Shown here one piece after another: positions 10,830 to 20,828 of a DNA stretch of 20,842 nt (position 1 is its first letter; the number at the start of each line of letters is the position of its first letter). The stretch spans positions 1-20,842 of the forward strand of contig QXVZ01002238.1 in the NCBI GenBank assembly GCA_008931825.1, given 5' to 3'. Made by a program: the position numbers and the translations under genes. Under the pieces are notes generated by a model. That model did not search any database. It saw nothing but the letters and a program-made list of their open reading frames with translations, and was not told the DNA's origin. Origin of the DNA: Phallusia fumigata. Lineage: Eukaryota; Chordata; Ascidiacea; Phlebobranchia; Ascidiidae.

Positions 10830-12039
10830 GGCTTCAAATTTTTTGGATGGTCATTTTAAAATCAGAATGCAGTGAGACAAAAAGTAATTTCTTGAGGATA
10901 AGGAGATTAGGGCTAAGAACAAAAAAACGATACATTTTGGGATTGAAGATTGCCAAAAATTATTGTTGTTGATGACATGCGGTTGATCTGTCGCTTTTAA
11001 ACAGCTAAGAAAAATCACAGGTCAAATTGGATTATAAATACACTGATTCGCGTTTAAGACCGTTTATCAAAACCGGAAGTAAAACTTTTGAGCGCTTAAA
11101 CCAAAGAACACTATACAGAGAAGGGTCAATAGTGTAATTGCTCTATATGACGTTTTACGTCGTTACAATTAAATAACGCGTGATTGAGGTTTGCATAAGC
11201 TTCACTTACGTTAAAATACCGGAGCTCTTTATTTATTTATTTATTTATTTTGCGTTTGCTCAATCAAACAATGAAGACTAGTTGGATTTGCAAGTGATCG
11301 AGGATCTTTTGCTTGAAAATAAAGACGATGCGATGCGTGAACAACCGACAAACAATGATTTTAAATCCGATTTGCTATCCGCCTCGCAAACTTAGCAAAC
11401 TTAGCTGCAAAGTCTTTAACTTGCACGAAAGTATTTCGTTTAGGTCTTGAGTATTCGGTGGCTGCAAAATGCTTGTTGATCCTCATAAACAAATTAAGGA
11501 AGCGTCAAAAGTACCTTCTCGTGTAGCGGTGGTAATTTGCTTGAAATCTATGCAGCCAGGATCTACACCGACCACCGCACTAGGGTTTCCTAATTTTGGC
11601 TTAAACGCAGCACTGCAAATTCCACTTCCCTTTTGCACAACAGCTTTGGTTCTCCGGTAAAGCGAACAGAAAAGCGTCACAATGGGCAGGTATCATGCAC
11701 ACACATTATGCCGTTAAATTCACACAAGAATAAATTCACATAGTTTAAACATGTAACGCTAAGAAAGTCACAGTTATCACGAAAATTCATGCTGCAAACA
11801 CCATCACGACGTTAACCACGTGATCTACAAGAGGTTTCACCACAATGATATCAAACGCTTTGTTACGTCACAGGGAAAAAAAAGGCTCGTAAGCGTGAAC
11901 TGAGAACAGGGAAAGGAAACGAACATGCAAGCAAATTCTCACTGAAACATTCCGAACCCGTTCGCCACATCTAGCACAAACACAACAATACAGCGAACAC
12001 ATACAACATTTACAATTCAAAATCACGCGACGCTAGTTT
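10830..12039. other. intergenic spacer after gene B
   Basis: No recognised gene. Contents are a (TTTA)n microsatellite near 11228-11251 and a 65-residue open frame on each strand around 11469-11680 with no recognisable motif. The part nearest 12039 lies just downstream of a minus-strand BEL/Pao pol remnant and may include its 3' LTR. No LTR boundary or matching second LTR could be identified by eye. Confidence 0.4.
11228..11251. repeat. (TTTA)n microsatellite
   Basis: About five consecutive TTTA units in a run of TTTATTTATTTATTTATTTT. Confidence 0.85.
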
Positions 12040-12715
12040 TCATCGGATTTGCGAATCAGGCACAATTTGGCAATTGGTCTTTTCAAAGTCCCGTATTTGG
12101 TGTTGACCATCCTTGGCGGTGTAGGTATCCACGACTCTTCCAGTCAGTCGTCAGCCTCGTGGGACGGAATTGTACGCGAGCAGAACAAGATTATCTGGAA
12201 CTGTCCATTTTTGCAGAGTCGGCAGGTACTCGTTGACCCATCTTGACCAAAATTGATTAGCCAGGTATTGCACCTGACGCCAAACACTTCTTACGTAGTT
12301 GTCCATCTTGTCGAAAACCCCTGGAGATAATGTATCATAATGCCCTGCAGCAACACCAGATGATGGTAACTGGAGTAAGTGGTCAAGAGTTCAAGATCGC
12401 TTTCACCTCAACCATAAAAGTGCTGAGGGTTTTATCGCTTGGCGTTTGCTCAGACATTAACGTAGTATTTTCCGAACAGAACGGATGAGTCGCTCCCAAA
12501 CTCCACCCACGTGACTTGCAGTATGTGGATTGAAGACCCATTTAGGTCGCGCTTGCTGAGATAATCATGAATTTAAGCTTGATTCCCAGCCTTTAACGAG
12601 TCGCGCAGAACGCGCTTAGTTCGGTTAAAATTGGTTTCGTTATCGCTGAAGATACTCTTCGGTTCTTCTCTGCGACCAATGAATCTTCACAGCGACAAAA
12701 GAATCCGCTGACAGT
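12040..12715 (-). mobile_element. BEL/Pao LTR retrotransposon remnant: integrase end of pol
   Basis: Minus-strand translation, with frame changes, gives pieces in the order of the C-terminal part of a BEL/Pao polyprotein: LSADSF, RFIGRREEPKSIFSDNETNF (integrase core; compare the usual SDNGTNF), [52 protein letters not shown] and KYGTLKRPIAKLCLI (the domain that ends these polyproteins). Several frameshifts and stops separate the pieces, so it is dead. Reverse transcriptase, protease and gag regions were not recognised, and LTRs were not found. It occupies the spacer where the 5' end of gene C should be. Confidence 0.85.
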
Positions 12716-14292
12716 TGAGTGCGCAATTCAGCATTGTTTTACTGATAGCACGCTGCAGCGTGACTGCCACATTAGTTGTCGTGTACTGTTTTGCATTACC
12801 TTCTTAACGTGATCAACTGGTGTTAATCTTGATCCCGCCACTTGCAGAATTGTTAATCTTCCACGATCGCTTTCAGCCTGACTGTGACTCTGGTCTTATA
12901 AAATAGTTCGGTAAGAGTTAATTTGCCTCTGCTGATATTTCCCTCTGGTGATAAACTAATCCGTGCCCGTCTGTAGAAACCGCTGTAACCTTCGTTCCGT
13001 CCTATGCTGCTGTTGTTTGCTCTCTAGTGCCATCACCTGTTTGTGTCGCCGGCATAAATCCTTCTTTATTTTGGCTTTTAGTGCTAGAGAGTTCCTGAGC
13101 GCGCGGAAAAGCGTTTTTGGACCGTTCTGGGAAGATAAGCGATCGCCCCTGCGTCTGGGCGCATAGAGCAGAGCCCGATATACAGTGACGGCGACCGAAG
13201 CGAGTCTAAATCCGCTGGGGGTCAGACTATATTTTAGCCGTATTAATTTGCTTTGAAAAATTGGTAGAGCTTACGGAGCAGGGGTTAGGAATTTCCAAAG
13301 TAGAATATCGAATCCTAAAGATTCGAATCCAAAGTTTCTGTTTATAACGGGTAATTAGAACCAATATTGTTTCATCCAAAACAGCGTGTAAATGAGCGTG
13401 CGAATTAGTCTGCACCTGTATTGATGTAGTATAAATGATATTATTCACAGATGCCGATACAACGGCGTTTGTTTCCTTTTTTAAGTAATGCGCAGGTGCG
13501 CGTTTTACGTGATAATTAATAATAACAAGTAACAGGAGTAGTCTCCGCGAGGTTGAATTTTCCGCAGCATCAGCCAAAATTCAGATAAGTCTTTGATCAC
13601 ACAACTATTTTTAGTTCTACATAATGTGGTGGCGTCAGGGCGAAAAGTAGTAGTTTCCACACTGGCTTATTTAGCCTTATAAATGTTTCACAACCTTCGC
13701 ACGTAGTTGTAACGACCAATACTGTTAAATAATTTAAATCAATGCATTTAATGTAACTCGGGGCCTTTATGGCAGCTATTAGTAAAATAAAGTCGTCGAT
13801 GTGGTCGGCAATGGCAAAAAGTTGTGCACCGCTGCTATGGCTTAAGAGGAATGCATCTAATCATTTCAATCAATATCAAAATCTAATTATTCTTTTGCTA
13901 ATATGTTCACACAAGCCATGGTGTTCTCGCATACTAGAACTAGATAATCACTGAATGGCTTATCGATAGTCATAATTACGAAACATTTATTTATACTATA
14001 TACAGTTGAACTACTTTTAGACTAGACTATTTTTGTACATTGGGGGTGCTACAGTTCCTCATAGCCGTCATAGGTACCCACATATATGTGTACATCCAAA
14101 AATAAACTAATCGATTCCAAATGTAAACTAGGTAATGAAAAGTTTCCATGGTGCCCACTCTTCCCTTGATGCCTTAAGCACGTGCATACTTTGCTTAGTG
14201 GTTAATCCAGCCCCNCTTTTTAACAATTTATAGGTTTAAAATGTCCAATCTAAGGAATTTGTTTCAAGTTTTATGTTCTGAAAATTCTTTAG
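12716..14292. other. repeat-rich spacer upstream of gene C
   Basis: No recognised gene. About 13080-13225 is clearly GC-richer than its surroundings (CGCGCGG, GCGATCGCC, GACGGCGACCG) and looks like an inserted repeat of unknown type. A minus-strand frame at 13577-13227 is open for 116 codons but has no recognisable domain. The stretch just before gene C (13600-14292) was searched for a signal-peptide exon and a prosegment exon like exons 1-2 of genes A and B, and neither was seen. One ambiguous base is at 14215. Confidence 0.45.
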
Positions 14293-17200
14293 GCGATTGA
14301 TTTCTGGACCGGCCCTAGAGGTAGTGGACCAGTCGATATTCATGTTCCACGAGCCTCCGTCGGAGCCGTCAAAGTGTATTTGAACCGCCACAGGTGCATA
14401 TTCCTTAAGTGTCACAAAAAAGGGAAAAGTTGTGTAATGGTGTATTTTTGCGAAGTCCTACATAATTTGCAGTATTACTGCCTTAATGACCCGACTCTTC
14501 AGACAACTTTATGTCAATATTAGATCTAGATTAGCGTTTTATATTTTGCCTAAAAGTGTTGTCCAAGAGTTTGCATAGTTTAACTGTCGTAGTAAGGGTG
14601 CCCCGCGATTTTAATCGATTTGTTTGCACCAATCCGCACAAAACCACTCTGTAAAGCATTTAATTGGTGTGTGGTGCAGCTAAACTATTTAACATTTTTT
14701 AGGATCAACAACGAAGTTTTCGTTGAAGATTTGCAGAAGAACATCGATCAAGAAAGATCACCAAGACCAGAACAGATGGATTTGGCAAGCTACGACTACA
14801 ATGTTTATCACACCTTAGATGAGGTACGACAAGTAAAATACCTTTGCCATTGCCTTGCCCAATTGCTCATCTACGCATCTTTAGAGTCACCGTGACTCTC
14901 CGTTTTTTTATGCTTTGTAAAATCTTATTTTCAAAGACATAAAATTCACTGATTGTGAAAATGCACCCGAATGCTAAGGATGATAAATAAATGTGCGCCA
15001 AAGGCACGACCACTCCAACACCCCAGCAGTCGTGTGGGCATGCTGTCTACGTGTCATGACCAATTATCCAAAACCCCCGTTTGTATAATCGCGTTTCATT
15101 ACTAAATGTCGATTATCAAAAACCTTTCGGTAAATCGAAACTATTGCTAAAGTCAAATTTTGACTTAAACTCGACGCAAGTTGTTTGATTTCTTTCTTTC
15201 TTCAGTGGTGGAACAAATCTATATGCTCACAATAAGTGCAACGTCGGGCTACCTGTCTCATTGTTCCGTTAGATAATTTTATATTTGATTTTTTCAATTT
15301 TTGAAGTTGGTGACTTTAATTTGGATCAACCCATCGGTTTCACTGGGCTTGGGCAATGTCACTTAAGTTTCTTGCTGAGGAAAACGGTGACCAAAACAGG
15401 ATTAGAACCCACAACCTCTTGTTCTTGACTAACCATTCGGCCATCTTGGACTAGTTGTAATGCAAAACAACGTATTGCAATTGGTAAAAGTAACAATAAC
15501 TACTCAATAGAATAATTTAACACACTCTTGTGCTTTGATTGCATTATTTGCGTATGTTTTTAGATCTACCAATGGATAGACGACATTACTTCAACTTACA
15601 GTAACGTTGCTACCAAACAATTTATTGGGTCGTCGTTCGAGGGGAGACCGATCTCTGCTATTAAGGTGAGTCCAGGGGCTTTAACTTTGAAAAGCGTCGC
15701 TTTAGAGTGGTTATAGTAGTAATTCATTAATGTTTAATGCAATCAAAATATGTTAGCCATTTTTAAAATATCAGAACCTTTTTTGTAAAACCTGTAAATG
15801 GACTTTGAATAAATGTTAAACCAATTATCTTTATGAAATATGGTACTATCCTTTCTCTATGTTTTGTTTAATTTAATGGTTGTCAAATTTAATTTCATGT
15901 ATCTTGTATTGGTTTATGTACAATGCACATTTTGTGTTTTCCAGCTCAGTCGTGGAGGGTCCAAAGGTGCATTTGTAATCGACTGCGGACTTCACTCCAG
16001 GGAATGGGTCAGCCCCGCCTCTTGCATGTACGCCGTCCAATACGTAAGTGTTACTTTTGAGACATATACACCAGCAATGCATCGAGTGTGGTCAAATCGT
16101 CTCAAATTACCTGATGTTTGGTCCGAAATTTCGCACTATCTGATCAATAGCGTAGCCAGCCCAAAATTTTGAGGGAGGCCAAGTAACTTAACTTAATGTA
16201 AAACTTAGGGACTTTTTTCCAGAAGTGGCCTACTTAATTTGAAAGGGACCATGGCTTCTTTCGTCCCCCTCGGCTACGCCCCTGTATCCGATTGATTTAC
16301 AGAACCAGCTTTCTTAAAAGGTTTCGTTTTGTTTCAGCTGATTGAAGCAGCTCCTGGAAGTGAGGAGTATTATCTCTTGGAAAACATCGATATCTACGTG
16401 ATTCCAATCGCCAACCCCGACGGTTACGTGTACTCCTGGACTAACGTTAGTTTTTCGGGCAATTATTGTTGCAATTTTAAATGGTCTTGCGAGTCTGCGT
16501 ATCCATACTAATGTTGAAAAGCAAAAAAAACTTATACAAGGTCGACTTAGACCCAAAACTCTTAAACAAGTTTTTTTAATTAAATTTCCTGGTAGGAGTT
16601 TTAAAACTTCGGATTCAAGTCTAAAAGATTACTTACGTAAATAGCATACATGGTTACCGGGCTCAACGTAGGCGTAAAACCCAATGGAAAAACTGTGCAC
16701 GTGGGTGCTTTTTACTGTAGTTTTCTACAAGAACAACAAAATCAAAATATCGTGTCATCCAATATTCTAAAATCATGTTGTAAAATACAGGATCGTATGT
16801 GGCGAAAAACCAGATCGAACAACAACAAGCGCTGTCTTGGTGTTGACCCTAACAGGAACTGGGATGTCAATTGGAGTGGTATGTGTTCGCCTTTTCCGGG
16901 CATTTGCGGGCAGTATATGCTACAATTTCAAAATGCTGTTGTTGTTTAGGTGAAGGAGCAAGTGCTTCGTCCTGTAATGATGCCTACTACGGTCCAAATG
17001 TATTCTCCGAGGTTAGGATAGTTTTATGACGCTGCTTGTTAAAAAAACATGAAGACAAAGTGTGTTGCCAGTTTAACTTGGGACATAAAATAACATTAAT
17101 TATTTACCAATGCATTGAAGTTATAGGAGTTAGATTTCGACATTATGTTGAAAGTAATCTATAAATGGACATGGTGTTTATCTAACACAGTGGTTCCCAA

Positions 17201-19010
17201 AGTGGGATCCGCGGTCCCCTTAGGGGTCCGATCCTGAAGTCGGGGTCCATGAAACACTTTCAATTTTTCTTTGTCGATGATTGATCGCGTGAATATTGGC
17301 ATCTTCTCAATGTATCTGGTGCAGCGATGATTTCGCCTTTTATGGACCCCGAGGCGCACTTTGTGGCATTAATCACAATAGACGTCATTGTGACTCGAAC
17401 GTATCGTCGCTGTATTGGTAATGGAGTGAAGTCTCGTTAATTCATGCATAGTACAATGTTTTAGTGGTCTGTATGTCGCGAGGGGACGGTTAAGCGCATA
17501 TTTTTGAAAAGTTTGAAAACCAATAATCTTAAAAAGACCATTTTTTTACCTGAACACGATATATTTTGATCATTTGTATATGATGGGGTTCATTGCCATG
17601 TCTACATTTTTGAGCATTCGCAAATGACTTTTATTAATCAAAAACATAAAACGCTGCTTTGCTTTAATTGTTTTCAGGTCGAAGTGACGTTACAAAGAGA
17701 CTTTGTTATGAACATTGACAACATCAAGGCTTACATTGATGTCCACGCGTACAGTCAGTATTGGATGTTTCCTTATGCATGGACGACAAAGATTGCAGCA
17801 GACTATAATGATCTGGTACACAATGATTTTGTATGATGGTTTGGATAAAATAAAAGATTTGCTATTACACGTGGCCACAATGCAAGGAATTGCCACTGTT
17901 TATTTACAAATACTTTCCATCAAGACATGTTAACATAAATTTCTTTTTGTAGAATGATATTGGACAGGAGAGTATTGCCGCAATCGGAGACGTTCATGGA
18001 ATGACGTACATAACTGGCCCCATTTCTCAAATAATCTGTAAGTATGGTGTAATAAATTGTGACTGGAAAAGTGGGTTTAGAGCACCATGTTCGCGCCTGC
18101 GACATAATCCCATTTTTTAAACATAAAATACAAAAAAGTACAACCTGTCGTGTTTAAAATAAATCGTTTATTTTAAGCGAGAAAAAACGTATAACGTATT
18201 GTGGTTACCGTATTGCAGCAAAACGGTTTTATCAAGTGGAGACCATCGTACAGATGAATATAATTCGTAGTTATACAAATTTTCGTTTTGGAGATTTGAG
18301 TCCAACTTTCTGCTGGTTAAACTTGTCGTGGTACTCGGTTTCAAGTAAATGACATTTGCAGTTGAATCAATGAGATTTATTACCTTGCAATATTAAATCC
18401 TGCTTTTTTTAAACTCCACCAACTTGAGGAATCTCAATTTTTAAGATGTTGCATCTGGAAGTACTGCTGACTGGTATTACATAGCTGGCATCAAGTGTTC
18501 GTTTGCTGCTGAGTTGAGGGACACCGGGTTTTATGGATTCACTCTTCCAGAACGGTAAAGTCGGATCATGATTTTGGCCAGCCAGTACACATAGCTGAAA
18601 TATAACTATGTCAAATTATAAGCCCCCAAAGATTATGTACCATTAAATTAGTATCTTAATGCACACAAATTCTGACAATCCTTAACGCCAACCAACTTAA
18701 GCTTTGAAGATATTTAAACATTAGGTAAAATTAGTACGAAGAAAAAAACGGTTATGTATGTTAGTTAGTTTGGCTTTGTTTTGTAAAAAAACTATTTTCC
18801 ACTCACATATTAAACACACTGGAATAGTCTTCTAACCTTATCAAACACGATTTTAATTCTAGCAATGTTTTGGGTCCTTTGATTAAGTATGAACACTTCT
18901 AAACCTTTTCAACTTTTACCTTTAGGTTTATCCAACCAACAGCTGAGGAAACATTTGCCGGTTTGAAGGTCATCGCCCGCAATGTTGTGAGCGGTAAATG
19001 CAACCGATAA
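14293..19010 (+). CDS. gene C: M14A zinc carboxypeptidase, 11 exons seen, 5' end missing
   Basis: Exons match exons 3-13 of gene B: 14293-14393, 14703-14823, 15564-15665, 15945-16043, 16338-16445, 16791-16878, 16950-17011, 17678-17815, 17953-18037, 18446-18554, 18926-19010. They give 365 residues with no internal stop, consistent phases and GT-AG ends. Numbering from the first visible codon, zinc ligands are His125, Glu128 (HSREW) and His250 (DVHAYSQ). Arg182, Asn198 and Arg199 (NRNW) and Tyr302 bind substrate, and Glu324 (AELRDTG) is the catalytic base. The residue at the specificity position is Ala309. After [11 protein letters not shown] has the usual YPYGYK loop but C has FPYAWTTK and is two residues shorter in that exon. 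Most of the prosegment is present (ERSPRP activation region). Exons encoding the signal peptide and first prosegment helix were not found, and the frame just upstream of the first visible exon hits TAG at once. It is either a gene with a distant or displaced 5' end or a recently truncated copy. Confidence 0.85.
15306..15456 (-). mobile_element. tRNA-derived SINE, copy 2
   Basis: On the minus strand the unit starts with a tRNA-like head: box A TGGCCGAATGG (15443-15433) and box B GGTTCTAATCC (15409-15399), matching the RNA polymerase III internal promoter, with a serine-tRNA-like GATGGCCGA start. A tRNA-unrelated body follows toward 15306 and is shared with the copy at 1925-2050. It lies antisense in intron 4 of gene C (numbering of gene B). 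Box A and box B are closer than in a normal tRNA, so it is not a functional tRNA gene. Confidence 0.65.
16145..16284. mobile_element. 140-bp hAT-like MITE in gene C
   Basis: The left end CAATAGCGTAGCC and the reverse complement of the right end CAGGGGCGTAGCC form terminal inverted repeats (10 of 13 identical). They are flanked by TATCTGAT (16137-16144) and TATCCGAT (16285-16292), an 8-bp duplication with one mismatch. CAGGGGCG ends and 8-bp duplications are typical of hAT transposons. At 140 bp it has no room for a transposase. It sits in the intron between the HSREW exon and the NPDGY exon. Confidence 0.75.
17188..17525. mobile_element. 338-bp degenerate hAT-like element in gene C
   Basis: The left end CAGTGGTTCCCAAAG is a hAT-type terminus, followed by a GGTCC-rich hairpin-prone segment (GGATCCGCGGTCCCC, GGGGTCC). 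The right end GTTTGAAAACCAATA is the inverted counterpart with 11 of 15 matches. Flanks ATCTAACA (17180-17187) and ATCTTAAA (17526-17533) agree at 6 of 8 positions, as expected for an aged 8-bp target duplication. There is no transposase frame. It lies in the intron before the exon carrying the third zinc ligand. Confidence 0.6.
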
Positions 19011-19096
19011 ACTTTGCAATAAGCTGAAAGAGATTTCATGTACAGCAACTTCCTGGCTTAATCCATATAAATAAGTCACTGCAGATGCATGCACAA

Positions 19097-19102
19097 AATA
19101 AA
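19097..19102 (+). terminator. polyadenylation signal of gene C
   Basis: The first canonical AATAAA after the gene C stop, 87 bases downstream of it. This predicts a 3' UTR of roughly 100-120 bases. Confidence 0.5.
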
Positions 19103-20034
19103 CCAAAGTAACGGTCACTTGTCTACTTGATTTTGTATGTTGAGTGTTACGTTAAAGGCTGCCAAAAGATGCAAACAAACATTTTCTAGGGCTTACGGTC
19201 TATAAAAGGTAAAAATCTAATTGTCCTTTTTTTGGCCTGTATGACAACTGAAAGAAATCAAATATCTTTTTTTTGTGGGGATAGGTCACCAAAACGTTTA
19301 GTAATCCCGAATTTGGACCCCTATGGGTTCACGGCAACATTACCTTACACCATGAGATTGATAAATTAAAATTTAAGTTTTGCTGTTTACTGTCGCTTTT
19401 CACGATGCGTCCAAAAATGTTTGCTTATTTACATTACATGACAAAACAAAAACGGTTTGTAATTTAGGGTGTTATTTCAAGACAACCACACAAGCGCAAA
19501 GGTACTCTACAATTAATTTGTTCATTAGACAGACACAGTTAATGGTTCATGTGAGTGGCACATTTCATTTTGTTTGTTTAACTGGAATACTTCACATTTA
19601 CACGAAAAAACATGAAATTTAGAGGCTGATGACGGCATTAAATAGGGTTTGTCAAAACAAAAAGATTGACAAACTCTAATTTTAGCTTTTTTCGGAATAA
19701 AGGAAAAAAATTGGTCTTCTGTATCCAAAACCGGCTAGGAACAATTAGTTCTGCTAAAAAAGTTAACATTTTAAAAGAACCGATCGAATTCCGAAGATAT
19801 ACCGCAACTATAGGTTCTGTAAATTCTACAGAATAGCTTGCTGTAGCAATTGATATGGTAGCGTTATATCACAGAATCACCAAAGAACTTTAAAGGCGTT
19901 ACAGCGACACTCTGGATTTGGTCCAAGCGGCTGCAAATATCTGGACCATTTTACGATATTGAGGCTGCTGTTTTATTGGGTGGCATTGAGCTTTATTGCA
20001 AGCAAAAGGGCAAAGTGAATGTTATAACAACCAA
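19103..20034. other. spacer after gene C
   Basis: No intact gene. A 9-bp inverted repeat (GTTTGTCAA at 19647-19655, TTGACAAAC at 19666-19674) and a repeat fragment at 19284-19318, shared with 4873-4908, are visible. From about 19895 to 19965 there is faint resemblance to exon 10 of the carboxypeptidase genes (GTTACA... and CTGGA...TTACG). This would fit relic D just downstream but is too weak to assert. Confidence 0.4.
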
Positions 20035-20095
20035 AACACCATCAAACATAACAGTATCATGGCAATTGAGGCCGTAAACGGCCAGATCATTTTAA
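20035..20095 (+). pseudogene. relic D: exon 11 fragment of a carboxypeptidase gene
   Basis: The + strand reads NTIKHNSIMAIEAVNGQ, matching gene B exon 11 ([17 protein letters not shown], from 9855). DNA identity is roughly three quarters over the first 55 bases, without gaps. The base pair before it is AA where gene B has the AG splice acceptor, and similarity fades after about 20095, before the splice donor. No following exon (with ASGSTAD or AELRDTG) was found in the rest of the window. It is closer to B than to C. I read it as the remains of a fourth tandem copy, mostly erased. Confidence 0.7.
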
Positions 20096-20316
20096 TAGTT
20101 TGCATTAAACGATGTTCATTGAAAACAAAACATCAAGGCGCTTACACGCACCAATTATGTCATAAAAACACGGTAAATAAATCCAAGTACAAAAACTGGA
20201 CGCGTTGATGTTCGGATTGTAGTAAACCAGCCAAACCAACCACCTGTCAAAAACAGTTTTGTCGGGAAATGAGTCAACGCTTTAATAAAAAAGTTGATTA
20301 TTGTGACTTACGTTTA

Positions 20317-20567
20317 TCAATTTACTAACAAAGTCATACGATTTTTACGTGCAATCTGCACGACTCCCAATGCATCGACAATAATTATTTCCCTTGCAAA
20401 AATGAGTTCCACATCTCGCCAAGCAGCCTTCTGTTCCACTGCAGATTGAACTTCTGAAAGGTTTAAAGCCATTAAACCTAAGTAAAATTTCAGCAGCAAA
20501 CTGTCTATTTGCCGAGAAAAGGGTTCCAATAAATTTTTAGCTCCAAATGCTTTTTTTTGCTAGTGAT
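20317..20567 (-). other. unrecognised minus-strand exon-like open frame
   Basis: On the minus strand a frame is open from just after a CACTAG (possible splice acceptor) near 20560 to a TGA at 20319-20317, about 80 codons. It has a balanced, helix-like composition (LLLKFYLGLMALNLSEV, then AAWRDVELIFAREIII). There is no ATG at its upstream end, and GTAAGT follows closely after the stop. I do not recognise a family. It could be a last coding exon of a minus-strand gene or chance. Confidence 0.2.
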
Positions 20568-20748
20568 ATTACATTGATCAGCTTTAGAAGTATTGTAAAG
20601 GACAAATTGAGTCTGCAGCACCTTGTTTCAACATTATAAAAACGCATGCTGGTTATCAAGTATAATAGTGCATTTAGGGTAAAAGAACAAGGTACAACAA
20701 CTGGGACATTTGTTGTGTAGATGACGTGACATAGACTGACGGCAGTTA

Positions 20749-20756
20749 TGACGTCA
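20749..20756. promoter_or_regulatory. CRE palindrome near the right edge
   Basis: TGACGTCA is a perfect CREB/ATF consensus. A half-related TGACGTGA lies at 20722-20729, and a TATAAAT follows at 20822-20828. The arrangement resembles a promoter firing rightward out of the window. Confidence 0.35.
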
Positions 20757-20821
20757 CAACACAGACTTTTGTATTACAAAGAACGGGTTAAGTATGGATC
20801 GAGACATCCCCAAAACTGTTG

Positions 20822-20828
20822 TATAAAT
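20822..20828 (+). promoter_or_regulatory. TATA-box-like motif at the right edge
   Basis: TATAAAT, 73 bases after the CRE start. Any transcript it drives would begin beyond the end of the window. Confidence 0.3.

Noticed and set aside
13227..13577. 116-codon open frame on the minus strand
   Set aside because: It is the longest uninterrupted frame in the window but shows no domain, and it overlaps repeat-like spacer. I did not call it a gene.
15399..15443. Functional tRNA gene from the box A and box B motifs
   Set aside because: The boxes are too close together, no acceptor stem pairs, and the block continues into a repeated body, so it is a SINE head.
20221..20260. Possible exon 13 remnant of relic D (CCAAACCAACCACCTG compared with CCAACCAACAGCTG)
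   Set aside because: Only a low-complexity CCAA stretch is shared, with no acceptor and no downstream match.
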